DNA from: Christensenella sp. UBA7597
GTDB taxonomy: Bacteria; Bacillota; Clostridia; Christensenellales; Borkfalkiaceae
Direction of reading: 5' to 3'
Length of the DNA stretch: 6,957 nt
Assembly: GCA_002474405.1 (NCBI GenBank)
Contig: DLQW01000067.1
Span: forward strand, 22,191-29,147
Shown in pieces: positions 1-5,760 of this stretch (the stretch's first letter is position 1; every line of letters begins with the position of its first letter). The position numbers were made by a program, and so were the translations under genes. The notes under the pieces were generated by a model that was given only the letters and a program-made list of their open reading frames with translations, was not told where the DNA came from and ran no database searches.

Positions 1-567
1 GGCGGTTTCCCCGCTTCGGCGTGCGTTTCCGTCAACGAGGTGGTGGTGCACGGAATCCCGGACGACAAGACGATTTTAAAAGACGGCGACATCGTTACGG
101 TGGATTTGTGCGCGTATAAAAACGGCTTTCACGGCGACGCCGCGCGGACGTTTTTAATCGGCAACGTATCGGCAGAAAAGCGGCTTTTGGTGGAGCGTAC
201 GAAAGAGTGCTTTTTCAAAGGCATCGAAAATCTGCATGCCGGCACGCCGCTGTACGATATCGGCTACCGCGTTCAGAAGTATGCCGAATCGTTCGGTTAC
301 GGAGTCATCCGTTCGTACACGGGGCACGGAATCGGGCGCGAAATGCACGAAGATCCCGCGGTGCCCAATTACGGCAGGCTCGGTACCGGTCCGAGGCTGA
401 AAGCGAACACGGTCATCTGCATCGAGCCGATGATTTCGATGGGAAATTACCGTGTGCGGATTTTAGACGACGACTGGGGAGCGGTAACGATCGACGGCTC
501 GCCCGCGGCGCACTACGAAAACACCGTGGTGGTCCGCGAGGACGGCGTGGAAATCTTAACGCTGTAA
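1..567 (+). CDS. map: Type I methionine aminopeptidase, 3' part (5' end outside window)
   Basis: This enzyme removes the initiator methionine from nascent proteins in the cytosol, using a two-metal centre. The reading frame is open from base 1, so the gene is cut by the window edge: 188 codons are present and about 60 N-terminal residues are missing, judged against E. coli MetAP. All catalytic residues are visible with the E. coli spacing: His17 (E. coli H79), metal ligands Asp35 and Asp46 (D97, D108), His109 (H171), Glu142 (E204) and Glu173 (E235), plus His116 (H178); numbers count from the first visible codon. The fragment opens with [15 protein letters not shown], the family's conserved entry segment, so an internal GTG at 40 is not the start. 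map normally sits between adk and infA in this cluster, and infA follows after 82 bases. The enzyme looks intact and functional. Confidence 0.97.
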   Translation, partial: GGFPASACVSVNEVVVHGIPDDKTILKDGDIVTVDLCAYKNGFHGDAARTFLIGNVSAEKRLLVERTKECFFKGIENLHAGTPLYDIGYRVQKYAESFGYGVIRSYTGHGIGREMHEDPAVPNYGRLGTGPRLKANTVICIEPMISMGNYRVRILDDDWGAVTIDGSPAAHYENTVVVREDGVEILTL

Positions 568-649
568 ACGGGCGGAAAACGCACGTAAGAAAAGCAATTC
601 AAAAAGCAAACGCGACGAATCGGTCGAATATCAATCGGAGGAAATTTTC

Positions 650-871
650 GTGTCCAAGGACGACGTAATCGAAGCGGAAGGCAAAGTGCTGGAAGCGCTG
701 CCCAACGCAACATTCAAAGTACAGCTTTCTAACGGGCATACCATCACGGCATACATTTCGGGCAAACTTCGCATGAACTATATCCGTATCATCGAAGGCG
801 ACACGGTGAAGCTTGAAATGAGCCCGTATGATCTGACGAAAGGAAGAATCACGTGGCGCAGCAAATCGTAA
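650..871 (+). CDS. infA: Translation initiation factor IF-1
   Basis: IF-1 binds the A-site of the 30S subunit during initiation and works with IF-2 and IF-3. The 73-residue product has the usual family length (E. coli 72) and is one OB-fold (S1-like) domain. Hallmark segments are visible: [20 protein letters not shown] (about residues 28-47), [18 protein letters not shown], and a basic end WRSKS. The start is GTG at 650, chosen because GGAGG at 637-641 lies 8 bases upstream and because the translated N-terminus MSKDDVIE matches the family. It sits 82 bases after map and 39 bases before rpmJ and is probably cotranscribed with both. No KOW-domain gene is found between map and infA, where some Bacillota carry one. 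Confidence 0.97.
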   Translation: MSKDDVIEAEGKVLEALPNATFKVQLSNGHTITAYISGKLRMNYIRIIEGDTVKLEMSPYDLTKGRITWRSKS

Positions 872-910
872 AGCTCGCCGCATACAAGAAAAATCAAGGA
901 GAAAACTAAA

Positions 911-1027
911 ATGAAAGTAAGACCTTCCGTAAAACCTATGTGCGATAAGTGCAAAGTTATCAAGAGAAACGGCAGAGTGATGGTGATCTGCTCCAAGAGC
1001 AAGAGCCACAAACAGAGACAGGGCTGA
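911..1027 (+). CDS. rpmJ: 50S ribosomal protein L36
   Basis: L36 is the smallest large-subunit protein and stabilises 23S rRNA folding. The reading frame gives 38 residues beginning [17 protein letters not shown] and ending SHKQRQG, an unmistakable L36. A zinc ribbon is complete: Cys11, Cys14, Cys27 and His33, so this is the zinc-binding form. The Cys27-His33 spacing (five residues between) matches E. coli RpmJ, whereas many Bacillota have four and a 37-residue protein. AAGGAG at 896-901 lies 9 bases before the ATG. The gene ends in TGA, which shows that TGA is a normal stop in this organism. A strong hairpin follows at 1035-1071. Confidence 0.97.
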   Translation: MKVRPSVKPMCDKCKVIKRNGRVMVICSKSKSHKQRQG

Positions 1028-1034
1028 ATTAAAT

Positions 1035-1071
1035 TTTTCCAAAGGACGGCGTTTCACCGTTCTTTGGAAAA
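1035..1071 (+). other. 15-bp stem-loop after rpmJ
   Basis: Bases 1035-1049 pair with 1057-1071 with one G-T wobble, leaving a 7-base loop (CGTTTCA). It begins 7 bases after the rpmJ stop. It is not a textbook intrinsic terminator because the 3' arm ends in As and the next T-run comes only after about a dozen bases. It may protect or process the 3' end of the upstream transcript, or weakly separate map-infA-rpmJ from the alpha operon, which has its own promoter downstream. Confidence 0.6.
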
Positions 1072-1131
1072 CTCATTTTCGGCGCTTTTTTCTGATTTTT
1101 TAAAAAACGGTATATCGCGGCTGAAAAACGC

Positions 1132-1161
1132 TTGACAATCCTTTCGGTTCCGTGATATAAT
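1132..1161 (+). promoter_or_regulatory. Consensus sigma-A/sigma-70 promoter of the alpha operon
   Basis: TTGACA at 1132-1137 and TATAAT at 1156-1161 are both perfect consensus hexamers, separated by 18 bases. Transcription should start near 1167-1169, giving an rpsM leader of about 350 bases. A perfect pair of hexamers suits constitutive high expression of ribosomal protein genes and suggests that rpsM-rpsK-rpsD-rpoA-rplQ can be transcribed independently of the upstream spc-type genes. Confidence 0.85.
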
Positions 1162-1167
1162 AACGTG

Positions 1168-1519
1168 TACGGTTAAAAATAGGGTATCTTGCGCTCCGAG
1201 GTATTTTCGAAGCGGAAATATTCTTAAAAAGGCTGAATTTTTGCTTGAAAACGGGGCAAAAATTCGGTTTTGTCGTGTATTTTCGGGTGTAAAAACGCGG
1301 TTTTCGATATGATTTTTGCCGTTTTTGCGCAAAGAACAGGGCGAAAACAAACATTAAATCGCGGAAAAAACGCATAAAAACCGACGAAAAATACAAAAAA
1401 CCGGAAAACGGAAAATAATACGACGCAGCGCGGGGGGCATTTTCCACTGCCCGCAGGCGGGTGCCGTTGGCGATAAAAAAATATAAAACAAAATTTTAAC
1501 ACGGAGGATTCAGAACATT
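1168..1519 (+). promoter_or_regulatory. Long untranslated leader of the rpsM operon
   Basis: No plausible plus-strand gene lies between rpmJ and rpsM. The predicted transcript leader is about 350 bases and rich in A and T. It holds an attenuator-like hairpin (1232-1271), T- and A-tracts, a run of A-tracts about 10-11 bases apart (1344-1391), and a GC island (1425-1472) about 30 bases before the ribosome binding site GGAGG (1503-1507). The operon encodes S4, which in E. coli represses its own alpha operon by binding a leader pseudoknot; a similar role here is inference. The sequence was not recognised as a named RNA family. Confidence 0.55.
1232..1271 (+). terminator. Attenuator-like hairpin in the rpsM leader
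   Basis: A perfect 10-bp inverted repeat, GAATTTTTGC (1235-1244) and GCAAAAATTC (1256-1265), can extend to 13 bp (1232-1244 with 1256-1268) through a C-G and two wobble pairs. The loop is 11 bases. TTTT follows at 1268-1271. It lies about 65 bases after the predicted transcription start, where an attenuator could act. The stem is AT-rich and the T-run short, so termination would be inefficient. Confidence 0.4.
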
Positions 1520-1888
1520 ATGGCACGTATTGCCGGTGTTGATTTACCCAGAGAAAAGAGAGTGGAAATCGGTTTGACCTACATTTACGGAATCGGTCTT
1601 GCCACCTCGAAGAAAATTCTCGCGGAAACGGGCATCGATCCCGATAAGAGAGTGAAAGACCTCGACGAGAACGACGTTTCCAAGCTGAGAGAATATATCG
1701 ATCATAACGTAAGAGTGGAAGGCGAACTTCGCAGCGAAGTTTCCCTGAACATCAAGAGACTGATGGAAATCGGTTGCTATCGCGGCATCCGCCACAGAAA
1801 GGGCTTACCCGTTCGCGGACAGAGCACGAAGAGAAACGCGCACACCCGCAAGGGCAAGGCGCGCGCTATCGCCGGTAAGAAGAAATAA
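1520..1888 (+). CDS. rpsM: 30S ribosomal protein S13
   Basis: S13 sits in the head of the small subunit and contacts the P-site tRNA and the large subunit through inter-subunit bridges. The 122 residues match the usual length. The N-terminal segment [20 protein letters not shown] and the following [12 protein letters not shown] helix are characteristic, and the C-terminal basic tail (about residues 88-122, with [14 protein letters not shown] and [15 protein letters not shown]) is the tRNA-contacting extension. ATG at 1520 is preceded by GGAGG at 1503-1507, a somewhat long spacing of 12 bases. It is the first gene of a five-gene run with its own promoter and an unusually long leader; rpsK follows after 19 bases. 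Arginine is often encoded by AGA, as in the rest of the operon. Confidence 0.98.
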   Translation: MARIAGVDLPREKRVEIGLTYIYGIGLATSKKILAETGIDPDKRVKDLDENDVSKLREYIDHNVRVEGELRSEVSLNIKRLMEIGCYRGIRHRKGLPVRGQSTKRNAHTRKGKARAIAGKKK

Positions 1889-1907
1889 TCACGGAGGAGA
1901 ATAGATC

Positions 1908-2315
1908 ATGGCAGAAGTGAAAAACGCTAAAAAGGCGGGAGCTCCTCGTAAGCGTAAGGAACTTAAAAAAGTAGATAAAGGACAGGTGCATATCCAGTCC
2001 ACGTTCAATAACACCCTCGTTACCATCACGGATATGAGCGGCAACGCCATTTCGTGGTCCAGCGCAGGCGCGCTCGGATACAAAGGCAGCAGAAAGGGCA
2101 CGCCGTTCGCGGCGCAGATGGCTGCGGAAACGGCGGCGAAAGCGGCGAAAGAGCACGGGCTTCGCAGCGTTGAAGTGTATGTGAAAGGACCCGGCGCGGG
2201 CAGAGAATCCGCGATCCGCGCGTTGGCGGCCTGCGAATTGGAAGTAACGCTTATTTCCGACGTGTCGCCTATCCCTCACAACGGCTGCAGACCTCCCAAG
2301 CGTCGTAGAGTTTAA
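1908..2315 (+). CDS. rpsK: 30S ribosomal protein S11
   Basis: S11 lies on the platform of the small subunit and helps shape the E-site and mRNA exit region. The product is 135 residues. A basic, Ala/Lys-rich N-terminus (residues 1-25) leads into the core beginning [18 protein letters not shown], followed by [20 protein letters not shown] and the invariant C-terminus [18 protein letters not shown] at 1893-1897 lies 10 bases before the ATG. The gene is 19 bases after rpsM and 21 bases before rpsD, consistent with one transcript. Nothing unusual was seen. Confidence 0.98.
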   Translation: MAEVKNAKKAGAPRKRKELKKVDKGQVHIQSTFNNTLVTITDMSGNAISWSSAGALGYKGSRKGTPFAAQMAAETAAKAAKEHGLRSVEVYVKGPGAGRESAIRALAACELEVTLISDVSPIPHNGCRPPKRRRV

Positions 2316-2336
2316 TGTAAAGGCAGGAAGAAGATT

Positions 2337-2963
2337 ATGGCAACTTATAGAGAAGCAAAATGTAAACTGTGCAGAAGAGAAGGCGCGAAGCTGTTTCTGA
2401 AAGGCGATAAATGCTATATGGACAAGTGTCCGTTCAACAAGCGCCCCGTAGCGCCCGGTCAGCACGGCGCGGACAGAAAGAAGGTTTCCGAATACGGGCT
2501 GCAGCTGCGCGAAAAACAAAAGACGAAGAGAATTTACGGCGTACAGGAAGGTCAGTTCAGAAAATATTACGAAATTGCCGACCGTATGAAGGGCGTTACC
2601 GGCGAAAACATGCTTTCGCTGCTGGAAAGACGGCTTGACAACGTGGTGTTCAGAATGGGCGTTGCTCCCTCCAGAACGCTGGCGCGTCAGATCGTGAACC
2701 ACGCGCATATCTCCGTAAACGGCAAAACCGTTACCATTCCTTCGTATATCGTGAAGGCGGGCGACGTGGTTGCGGTGAAGGAAAACAGACGTTCTAACAA
2801 ATATTTTACGGCTCTGAAGGAGACGAAGTCGGGCGCGACGATGCCGAAGTGGGTAGAGTTCGACCGCGAAACGCTGGAAGGAAAAGTTCTTGCGCTTCCC
2901 ACGAGAGAAGATATCGACAGTCAGATCGCAGAGCATATGATTGTCGAATTGTACTCCAAATAA
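2337..2963 (+). CDS. rpsD: 30S ribosomal protein S4, zinc-cysteine form
   Basis: S4 is a primary binder of 16S rRNA that nucleates assembly of the small-subunit body and contributes to decoding accuracy. The product is 208 residues. Cys9, Cys12, Cys26 and Cys31 occupy the positions of the zinc site known in Thermus S4, so this is the cysteine-containing (C+) paralogue type, unlike the cysteine-free B. subtilis protein. The S4 RNA-binding domain spans about residues 92-160 ([17 protein letters not shown], then [19 protein letters not shown]). AGGAAG at 2325-2330 serves as ribosome binding site. In E. coli S4 is the translational repressor of the alpha operon, and its position here between rpsK and rpoA is the same. 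In B. subtilis rpsD is unlinked. Confidence 0.98.
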   Translation: MATYREAKCKLCRREGAKLFLKGDKCYMDKCPFNKRPVAPGQHGADRKKVSEYGLQLREKQKTKRIYGVQEGQFRKYYEIADRMKGVTGENMLSLLERRLDNVVFRMGVAPSRTLARQIVNHAHISVNGKTVTIPSYIVKAGDVVAVKENRRSNKYFTALKETKSGATMPKWVEFDRETLEGKVLALPTREDIDSQIAEHMIVELYSK

Positions 2964-2987
2964 TCATATTGCTTAAGGAGGTATTAT

Positions 2988-3938
2988 ATGATCGAAATGG
3001 ATATGCCTAAGCTCGAAGTGCTTGAAAACGACGACTTTTATGCGAAAGTGGTCTGCGAGCCTTTGGAGAAGGGTTTCGGTCTTACAATCGGCAACTGCCT
3101 CAGAAGAATTTTGCTTTCCGCTTTGCCCGGCGCGGCGGTGGAAGGAATTAAATTCCTTGACGGAAGCGTGAAACACGAATTTTCCGCGGTTAAAGGAATC
3201 AAAGAGGACGTTACGGAGATTATTCTTAACTTGAAGACGCTTGCACTGCGTACGAAAGTTACCGATAAATCTTACGAAAAGGTGTTGCATATCACGAAGG
3301 AAGGTCCTGCCGTACTGACGGGTGCCGACCTGAACGTGGACGCCGAAGTAGAAGTTATCAATAAGGATCAGTACATCTGCACGATCGACGAGGGCGGCAA
3401 GTTTGACGTTGAACTTACCGTGGGCAGAGGCAGAGGCTATCGCCCCGCGAAGGAAAACAAGCAGCCCGTTGTGGATTATATTGCGATCGATTCTATCTAT
3501 ACTCCCGTACAGAAAGTGAATTACACCGTAGAGCCTACGCGCGTAGGTCAGGCGGTGGACTACGACAAACTGACGCTGGAAGTGTGGACGGACGGAACGT
3601 TTTCGGGAAAGGAAATCATTTCTCTTGCCGCGAAGATTATGCAGGACCACATCGGTCTGTTCGTAAACTTAAGCGAGACGATTAAGGGAATGGATATCCT
3701 TGTGAAAACCGAGGACGACAAGCAACAGCAGATTCTCAGAATGGTTATCGAGGATATGGATCTTTCCGTGCGTTCGTATAACTGCTTGAAACGCGCCAAC
3801 ATTCATACGGTAGAGGATCTTACGAAAAAGACCGAGGACGATATGCTGAAGGTGAGAAACCTGGGCAGAAAGTCGCTTGACGAAGTGATTGCGAAACTGG
3901 AGTCTTACGGTCTCTCATTAAGTAAACAGGAGGATTAA
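2988..3938 (+). CDS. rpoA: DNA-directed RNA polymerase subunit alpha
   Basis: Alpha dimerises to scaffold assembly of the polymerase core and contacts promoter UP elements and activators. The product is 316 residues. The N-terminal assembly domain covers about residues 1-230, with the conserved EKGFGLTIGNCLRRILLSAL segment (residues 27-46). The C-terminal domain covers about 250-316: Arg262, Asn265, Cys266, Gly293, Lys295 and Ser296 correspond to E. coli R265, N268, C269, G296, K298 and S299, the DNA-contacting set, so UP-element recognition should be intact. A near-ideal AAGGAGG at 2975-2981 precedes the ATG by 6 bases. It follows rpsD by 24 bases, and the ribosome binding site of rplQ lies inside its last codons, which implies tight coupling of the two. 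Confidence 0.98.
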   Translation: MIEMDMPKLEVLENDDFYAKVVCEPLEKGFGLTIGNCLRRILLSALPGAAVEGIKFLDGSVKHEFSAVKGIKEDVTEIILNLKTLALRTKVTDKSYEKVLHITKEGPAVLTGADLNVDAEVEVINKDQYICTIDEGGKFDVELTVGRGRGYRPAKENKQPVVDYIAIDSIYTPVQKVNYTVEPTRVGQAVDYDKLTLEVWTDGTFSGKEIISLAAKIMQDHIGLFVNLSETIKGMDILVKTEDDKQQQILRMVIEDMDLSVRSYNCLKRANIHTVEDLTKKTEDDMLKVRNLGRKSLDEVIAKLESYGLSLSKQED

Positions 3939-3942
3939 AACA

Positions 3943-4449
3943 ATGCCCGGCAAATTGGGAAGAACTTCGAAAGAGAGAAACGCTCTTTTGAGAAATCAGG
4001 CTTCGCAGCTTATTTGGTACGGTAAAATCGAAACGACCGCGCCCAAAGCGAAAGAGTTGCAGTCTTATGTAGAAAAACTTATTACGAAAGCCGTGAATAC
4101 CTACGACGATAACATCGAATTTGAAGTTACGAAGAAGGATAAGAACGGCAAGGAAATCAAAGCCACCAACATTAAGGACGGTCCTAAAAAGCTGGCGGCG
4201 CGCCGTGCGATTATGGCGAAAACCTACGATTTACAGGAAATCAAGGGTTTCGACGAAAAGAAGAGCGCGTTTAAGGCAAGAACCGCAGACGTTCAGCACC
4301 CCTTGATGGATAAACTCTTCAACGAACTTGCTCCGAAATACGCGGCGAGAAAGGAAGAGACGAAGCAGGGCGGCGGTTATACGAGAATTTATCTTCTCGG
4401 CGCACGTCGCGGCGACGGTGCGGAAACGGCGATTATCGAATTGGTGTAA
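3943..4449 (+). CDS. rplQ: 50S ribosomal protein L17, enlarged form
   Basis: L17 is a large-subunit protein near the polypeptide exit region. The product is 168 residues, against about 112-127 in well-known bacteria. The ends are typical: KLGRTSKERNALLRNQA (4-20) with the IETT motif and KAKELQSYVEKLITKA (35-50), and the C-terminal GGYTRIYLLGARRGDGAETA followed by IIELV. The extra length lies inside, around residues 52-80 (acidic then Lys-rich, with TKKDKNGKEIKATN) and about 95-115, flanking the conserved KLAARRAIMAK (83-93). No frameshift is seen, and the reading frame is continuous. AGGAGG at 3928-3933 overlaps the end of rpoA, and only 4 bases separate the genes. It is the last gene of the operon. 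Lineage-specific expansion is likely. Confidence 0.96.
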   Translation: MPGKLGRTSKERNALLRNQASQLIWYGKIETTAPKAKELQSYVEKLITKAVNTYDDNIEFEVTKKDKNGKEIKATNIKDGPKKLAARRAIMAKTYDLQEIKGFDEKKSAFKARTADVQHPLMDKLFNELAPKYAARKEETKQGGGYTRIYLLGARRGDGAETAIIELV

Positions 4450-4465
4450 TCGGGGTTTCGGCTGT

Positions 4466-4485
4466 TCCGCTTGCATGAAAGCGGA
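4466..4485 (+). other. Short stem-loop after rplQ
   Basis: TCCGCTT (4466-4472) pairs perfectly with AAGCGGA (4479-4485) around a 6-base loop, 17 bases after the rplQ stop. No T-run follows (AGACAATTT instead), so this is at best a 3'-end protective hairpin and not an obvious intrinsic terminator. Confidence 0.45.
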
Positions 4486-4562
4486 GACAATTTAAACGAA
4501 TCGGATTCGGCGTACTTTTGCAAACGGCTGCGTGGCTTGATTTTATCGGGCTGCGGGCGGTT

Positions 4563-4595
4563 GCGGAGTTGCGGCGGATCCGTTTTTGTTTTGTG
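4563..4595 (+). terminator. Weak terminator candidate for the alpha operon
   Basis: GCGGA (4563-4567) can pair with TCCGT (4579-4583) around an 11-base G-rich loop, immediately followed by a T-rich tract with three interrupting Gs (4583-4595). This is the only T-tract-linked hairpin noticed soon after rplQ. The stem is only 5 bp, one of them a wobble, so the call is tentative. Nothing else recognisable was seen between 4486 and 4562. Confidence 0.35.
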
Positions 4596-4612
4596 TTGGG
4601 AAGGGCGAGGGA

Positions 4613-4776
4613 AGATTGCGACGGCGAGGTGTGGATTGGGGGCGGCATAGATTGTGGGCGGCGCGGGTTGTGCCGGCGCGGCGTGGGTTGGGGCGTGGCG
4701 CGGATTGTGCCGGCGAGGCGTGGAGTGTGGGCGGGGTGTGGATAGTGGGCAAGGCGTGGAGTGTCTGGCGCTGCGT
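4613..4776 (+). repeat. G-rich degenerate tandem repeat, about nine units of 16-20 bases
   Basis: Units start near 4613, 4633, 4649, 4665, 4685, 4702, 4722, 4740 and 4758. The clearest is GGATTGTGCCGGCGAGGCGT (4702-4721); the first unit matches it at 16 of 20 positions, and the others share the GGnTTGTG opening and a GGCG-rich end while varying in length. The plus strand is strongly G-rich with several GGG and GGGGG runs, so G-quadruplex formation is possible. Frames that stay open across it encode only Pro/His/Arg-rich (minus) or Gly/Arg/Trp-rich (plus) low-complexity protein and are not credible genes. Confidence 0.7.
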
Positions 4777-4876
4777 AACGGATATAAGGCAGATTGAAAG
4801 AAAGCCGGGCGGGGAACGAGCGCTTAAAGAGAGAATGTTGACGCATAGCCGAGTGAAATTGGTCTACCGCTATGTT

Positions 4877-4904
4877 TGAAAATTTTTTAAAAAACAAATT
4901 TTCA
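4877..4904 (+). repeat. AT-rich inverted repeat, copy 1
   Basis: TGAAAATTT (4877-4885) and AAATTTTCA (4896-4904) form a perfect 9-bp inverted repeat around a 10-base A/T centre. The left flank TGTTTGAAAATTTT is shared with the longer copy at 5297-5336, and both copies precede a body repeat by a few dozen bases, so it appears to be the left module of a composite element. The adjoining stretch 4777-4870 shows only a minor inverted repeat, CATAGC (4844-4849) with GCTATG (4869-4874). Confidence 0.6.
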
Positions 4905-4954
4905 GATAAAAAAGGCAGGGAGTTCTTTATGCGATACCGTTCGACTGCTGGCTT

Positions 4955-5142
4955 TCACCACTTTGTTTCGTAAGGAGCAGGCTACAGAAGCTTGCCGTAG
5001 ACTTTTTCGCGCTTATCTCGCCAAAGAGAAAAAGCGGAAAGGGGAAAGCAAGGGGAGAGGCTACGCGGCGTTCTACTTGCCACGATTTTCTAACGGAAAC
5101 GCGGCGAAAGGTTTCTCCAAAGGCTACTTGAAAGATAAGAGA
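4955..5142 (+). repeat. Body repeat, copy 1 (intergenic composite element)
   Basis: The core, 4972-5079, aligns with 5374-5480 with about ten differences over 108 bases by eye, including exact shared blocks such as ATCTCGCCAAAGAGAAAA and CTACGCGGCG. Similarity continues more loosely into the CTTGAAAGATAA segment before the palindromic unit at 5143. Short open frames cross it on both strands (for example a Lys/Arg-rich 76-codon plus-strand frame from a TTG at 4963), but the two copies do not preserve the same protein, so the conservation is at the DNA or RNA level. Confidence 0.75.
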
Positions 5143-5262
5143 AGACCTCTTCAGTCGGCAGAAGGCGACAGCAGGCTGCCGAAGCTGCCTTAAACGGCAG
5201 TTCGGCAAGAAAAGCCCCGAAGGGGAAGCCAAGAAAGCGGTTTGATATAAGGCTGCTTTTTG
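5143..5262 (+). repeat. Palindromic multi-hairpin unit, copy 1
   Basis: It begins AGACCTCTTCAGTCGGC and contains the central hairpin TGCCGAA-g-CTGCC / GGCAG-TTCGGCA (5177-5189 with 5196-5207, one bulged G, 6-base loop) and a CCCC-GAA-GGGG hairpin. Bases 5170-5220 are identical over 51 positions to 5798-5848 in the unit at 5771. The 3' closing arm is eroded here (AAGAAAGCGG instead of GAGAGGTCT). The 3' tail TTTGATATAAGGCTGCTTTT is also shared with that copy, showing that the element extends past the palindrome. Confidence 0.8.
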
Positions 5263-5296
5263 AAAAGAAAATGTCTGAATTTTGTTCGGCTGCCCC

Positions 5297-5336
5297 TTTG
5301 TTTGAAAATTTTATGTAAGGCAAATTTTCAAACAAA
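5297..5336 (+). repeat. AT-rich inverted repeat, copy 2 (perfect 15 bp)
   Basis: TTTGTTTGAAAATTT (5297-5311) and AAATTTTCAAACAAA (5322-5336) are exact reverse complements around a 10-base centre, TATGTAAGGC. A related but degraded sequence, with ATGTAGGCAAGGG and GGAAACAAAAAAAG, lies just before the unit at 5771. A second small hairpin, AAGAAAAG / CTTTTCTT (5338-5345 with 5350-5357), follows at once. Neither has a convincing T-run on either strand. Confidence 0.75.
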
Positions 5337-5357
5337 AAAGAAAAGCAGGCTTTTCTT

Positions 5358-5533
5358 CATCACCTTGCTTCGCAAGGAGCAGGTTGCCGAAGCTGCCGTA
5401 AAGTTTTTCACGCTTATCTCGCCAAAGAGAAAAGGCGGAAAGGGGAAAGCAAGGGGCGAGGCTACGCGGCGTTTTACTTGTTTAAAGCCAACACGGCGGG
5501 GATTTCCGAAGGACGGCTTGAAAGATAAAGAAT
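5358..5533 (+). repeat. Body repeat, copy 2
   Basis: This is the second copy of the body module described at 4955. It opens with a tight hairpin, CCTTGC-TTC-GCAAGG (5363-5377), which is poorly kept in copy 1. The conserved core is 5374-5480. It continues through ACACGGCGGGGATTTCCGAAGG to CTTGAAAGATAAAGAA before the next palindromic unit. A Lys/Arg-rich open frame runs across it, but it has no convincing ribosome binding site and differs from the frame in copy 1. Confidence 0.75.
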
Positions 5534-5590
5534 GACCTCTTCAGTCGGCAGAAGCCGACAGCTTCCCCGAAGGGGAAGCTAAGCATGCGG
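5534..5590 (+). repeat. Palindromic multi-hairpin unit, copy 2 (short form)
   Basis: It starts GACCTCTTCAGTCGGC like copies 1 and 4 but lacks the large central hairpin. Two perfect hairpins remain: GTCGGC / GCCGAC (5544-5549 with 5554-5559) and AGCTTCCCC-GAA-GGGGAAGCT (5560-5580, 9 bp). Relative to copies 1 and 4 the CCCC/GGGG stem is extended by matching changes on both arms. The tail GTTGATTATTTTGCCG partly matches the shared 3' tail. The outer closing arm is absent. Confidence 0.75.
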
Positions 5591-5606
5591 GTTGATTATT
5601 TTGCCG

Positions 5607-5633
5607 AAACAGGTTTTATGGATAAAACTGTTT
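5607..5633 (+). other. AT-rich hairpin between palindromic units
   Basis: AAACAG plus TTTTA pairs with TAAAAC plus TGTTT (5607-5618 with 5623-5633) with one bulged G at 5613 and a TGGA loop. It occupies the place of an AT-rich module between units and could be a diverged form of that module, although sequence similarity to the copies at 4877 and 5297 is low. Confidence 0.4.
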
Positions 5634-5675
5634 TCAGGTAAGGGGAAGACCTGACGAGAGGAAAAAATTTAAACT

Positions 5676-5730
5676 GACCTCTCTCGGCGCTCCGCGCCAC
5701 TCTCCCCGAAAGGGAAAGCGAGGTGAGATG
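5676..5730 (+). repeat. Palindromic multi-hairpin unit, copy 3 (variant)
   Basis: It starts GACCTCTCTCGGCGC. Outer arms ACCTC (5677-5681) and GAGGT (5720-5724) enclose GGCGC-TCC-GCGCC (5686-5698) and a CCC-CGAAA-type GGG hairpin (5705-5714). The plan (outer closing stem, two inner hairpins, a C-run paired with a G-run) is the same as in the other units while the inner sequence differs, so this is a subfamily. Orientation is the same as in the other three. Confidence 0.65.
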
Positions 5731-5760
5731 GAAAACTTATGTAGGCAAGGGGAAGCTTGG

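Noticed and set aside
1035..1071. Intrinsic terminator after rpmJ
   Set aside because: The stem is strong but the 3' arm ends in As and no T-run follows directly, so it is listed only as a stem-loop.
1866..2936. 356-codon minus-strand open frame opposite rpsK and rpsD
   Set aside because: It is an antisense shadow of two certain ribosomal protein genes and shows no recognisable domain.
2973..3650. 225-codon minus-strand open frame opposite rpoA
   Set aside because: It is an antisense shadow of a certain gene, with no ribosome binding site or domain.
4433..4897. 154-codon minus-strand open frame across the G-rich array
   Set aside because: It starts at TTG without a ribosome binding site and encodes Pro/His/Arg-rich low-complexity sequence that simply mirrors the G-rich tandem repeat.
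4963..5535. Two Lys/Arg-rich small proteins encoded in the body repeats
   Set aside because: The frames differ between the two copies, lack convincing starts, and reflect repeat DNA composition.
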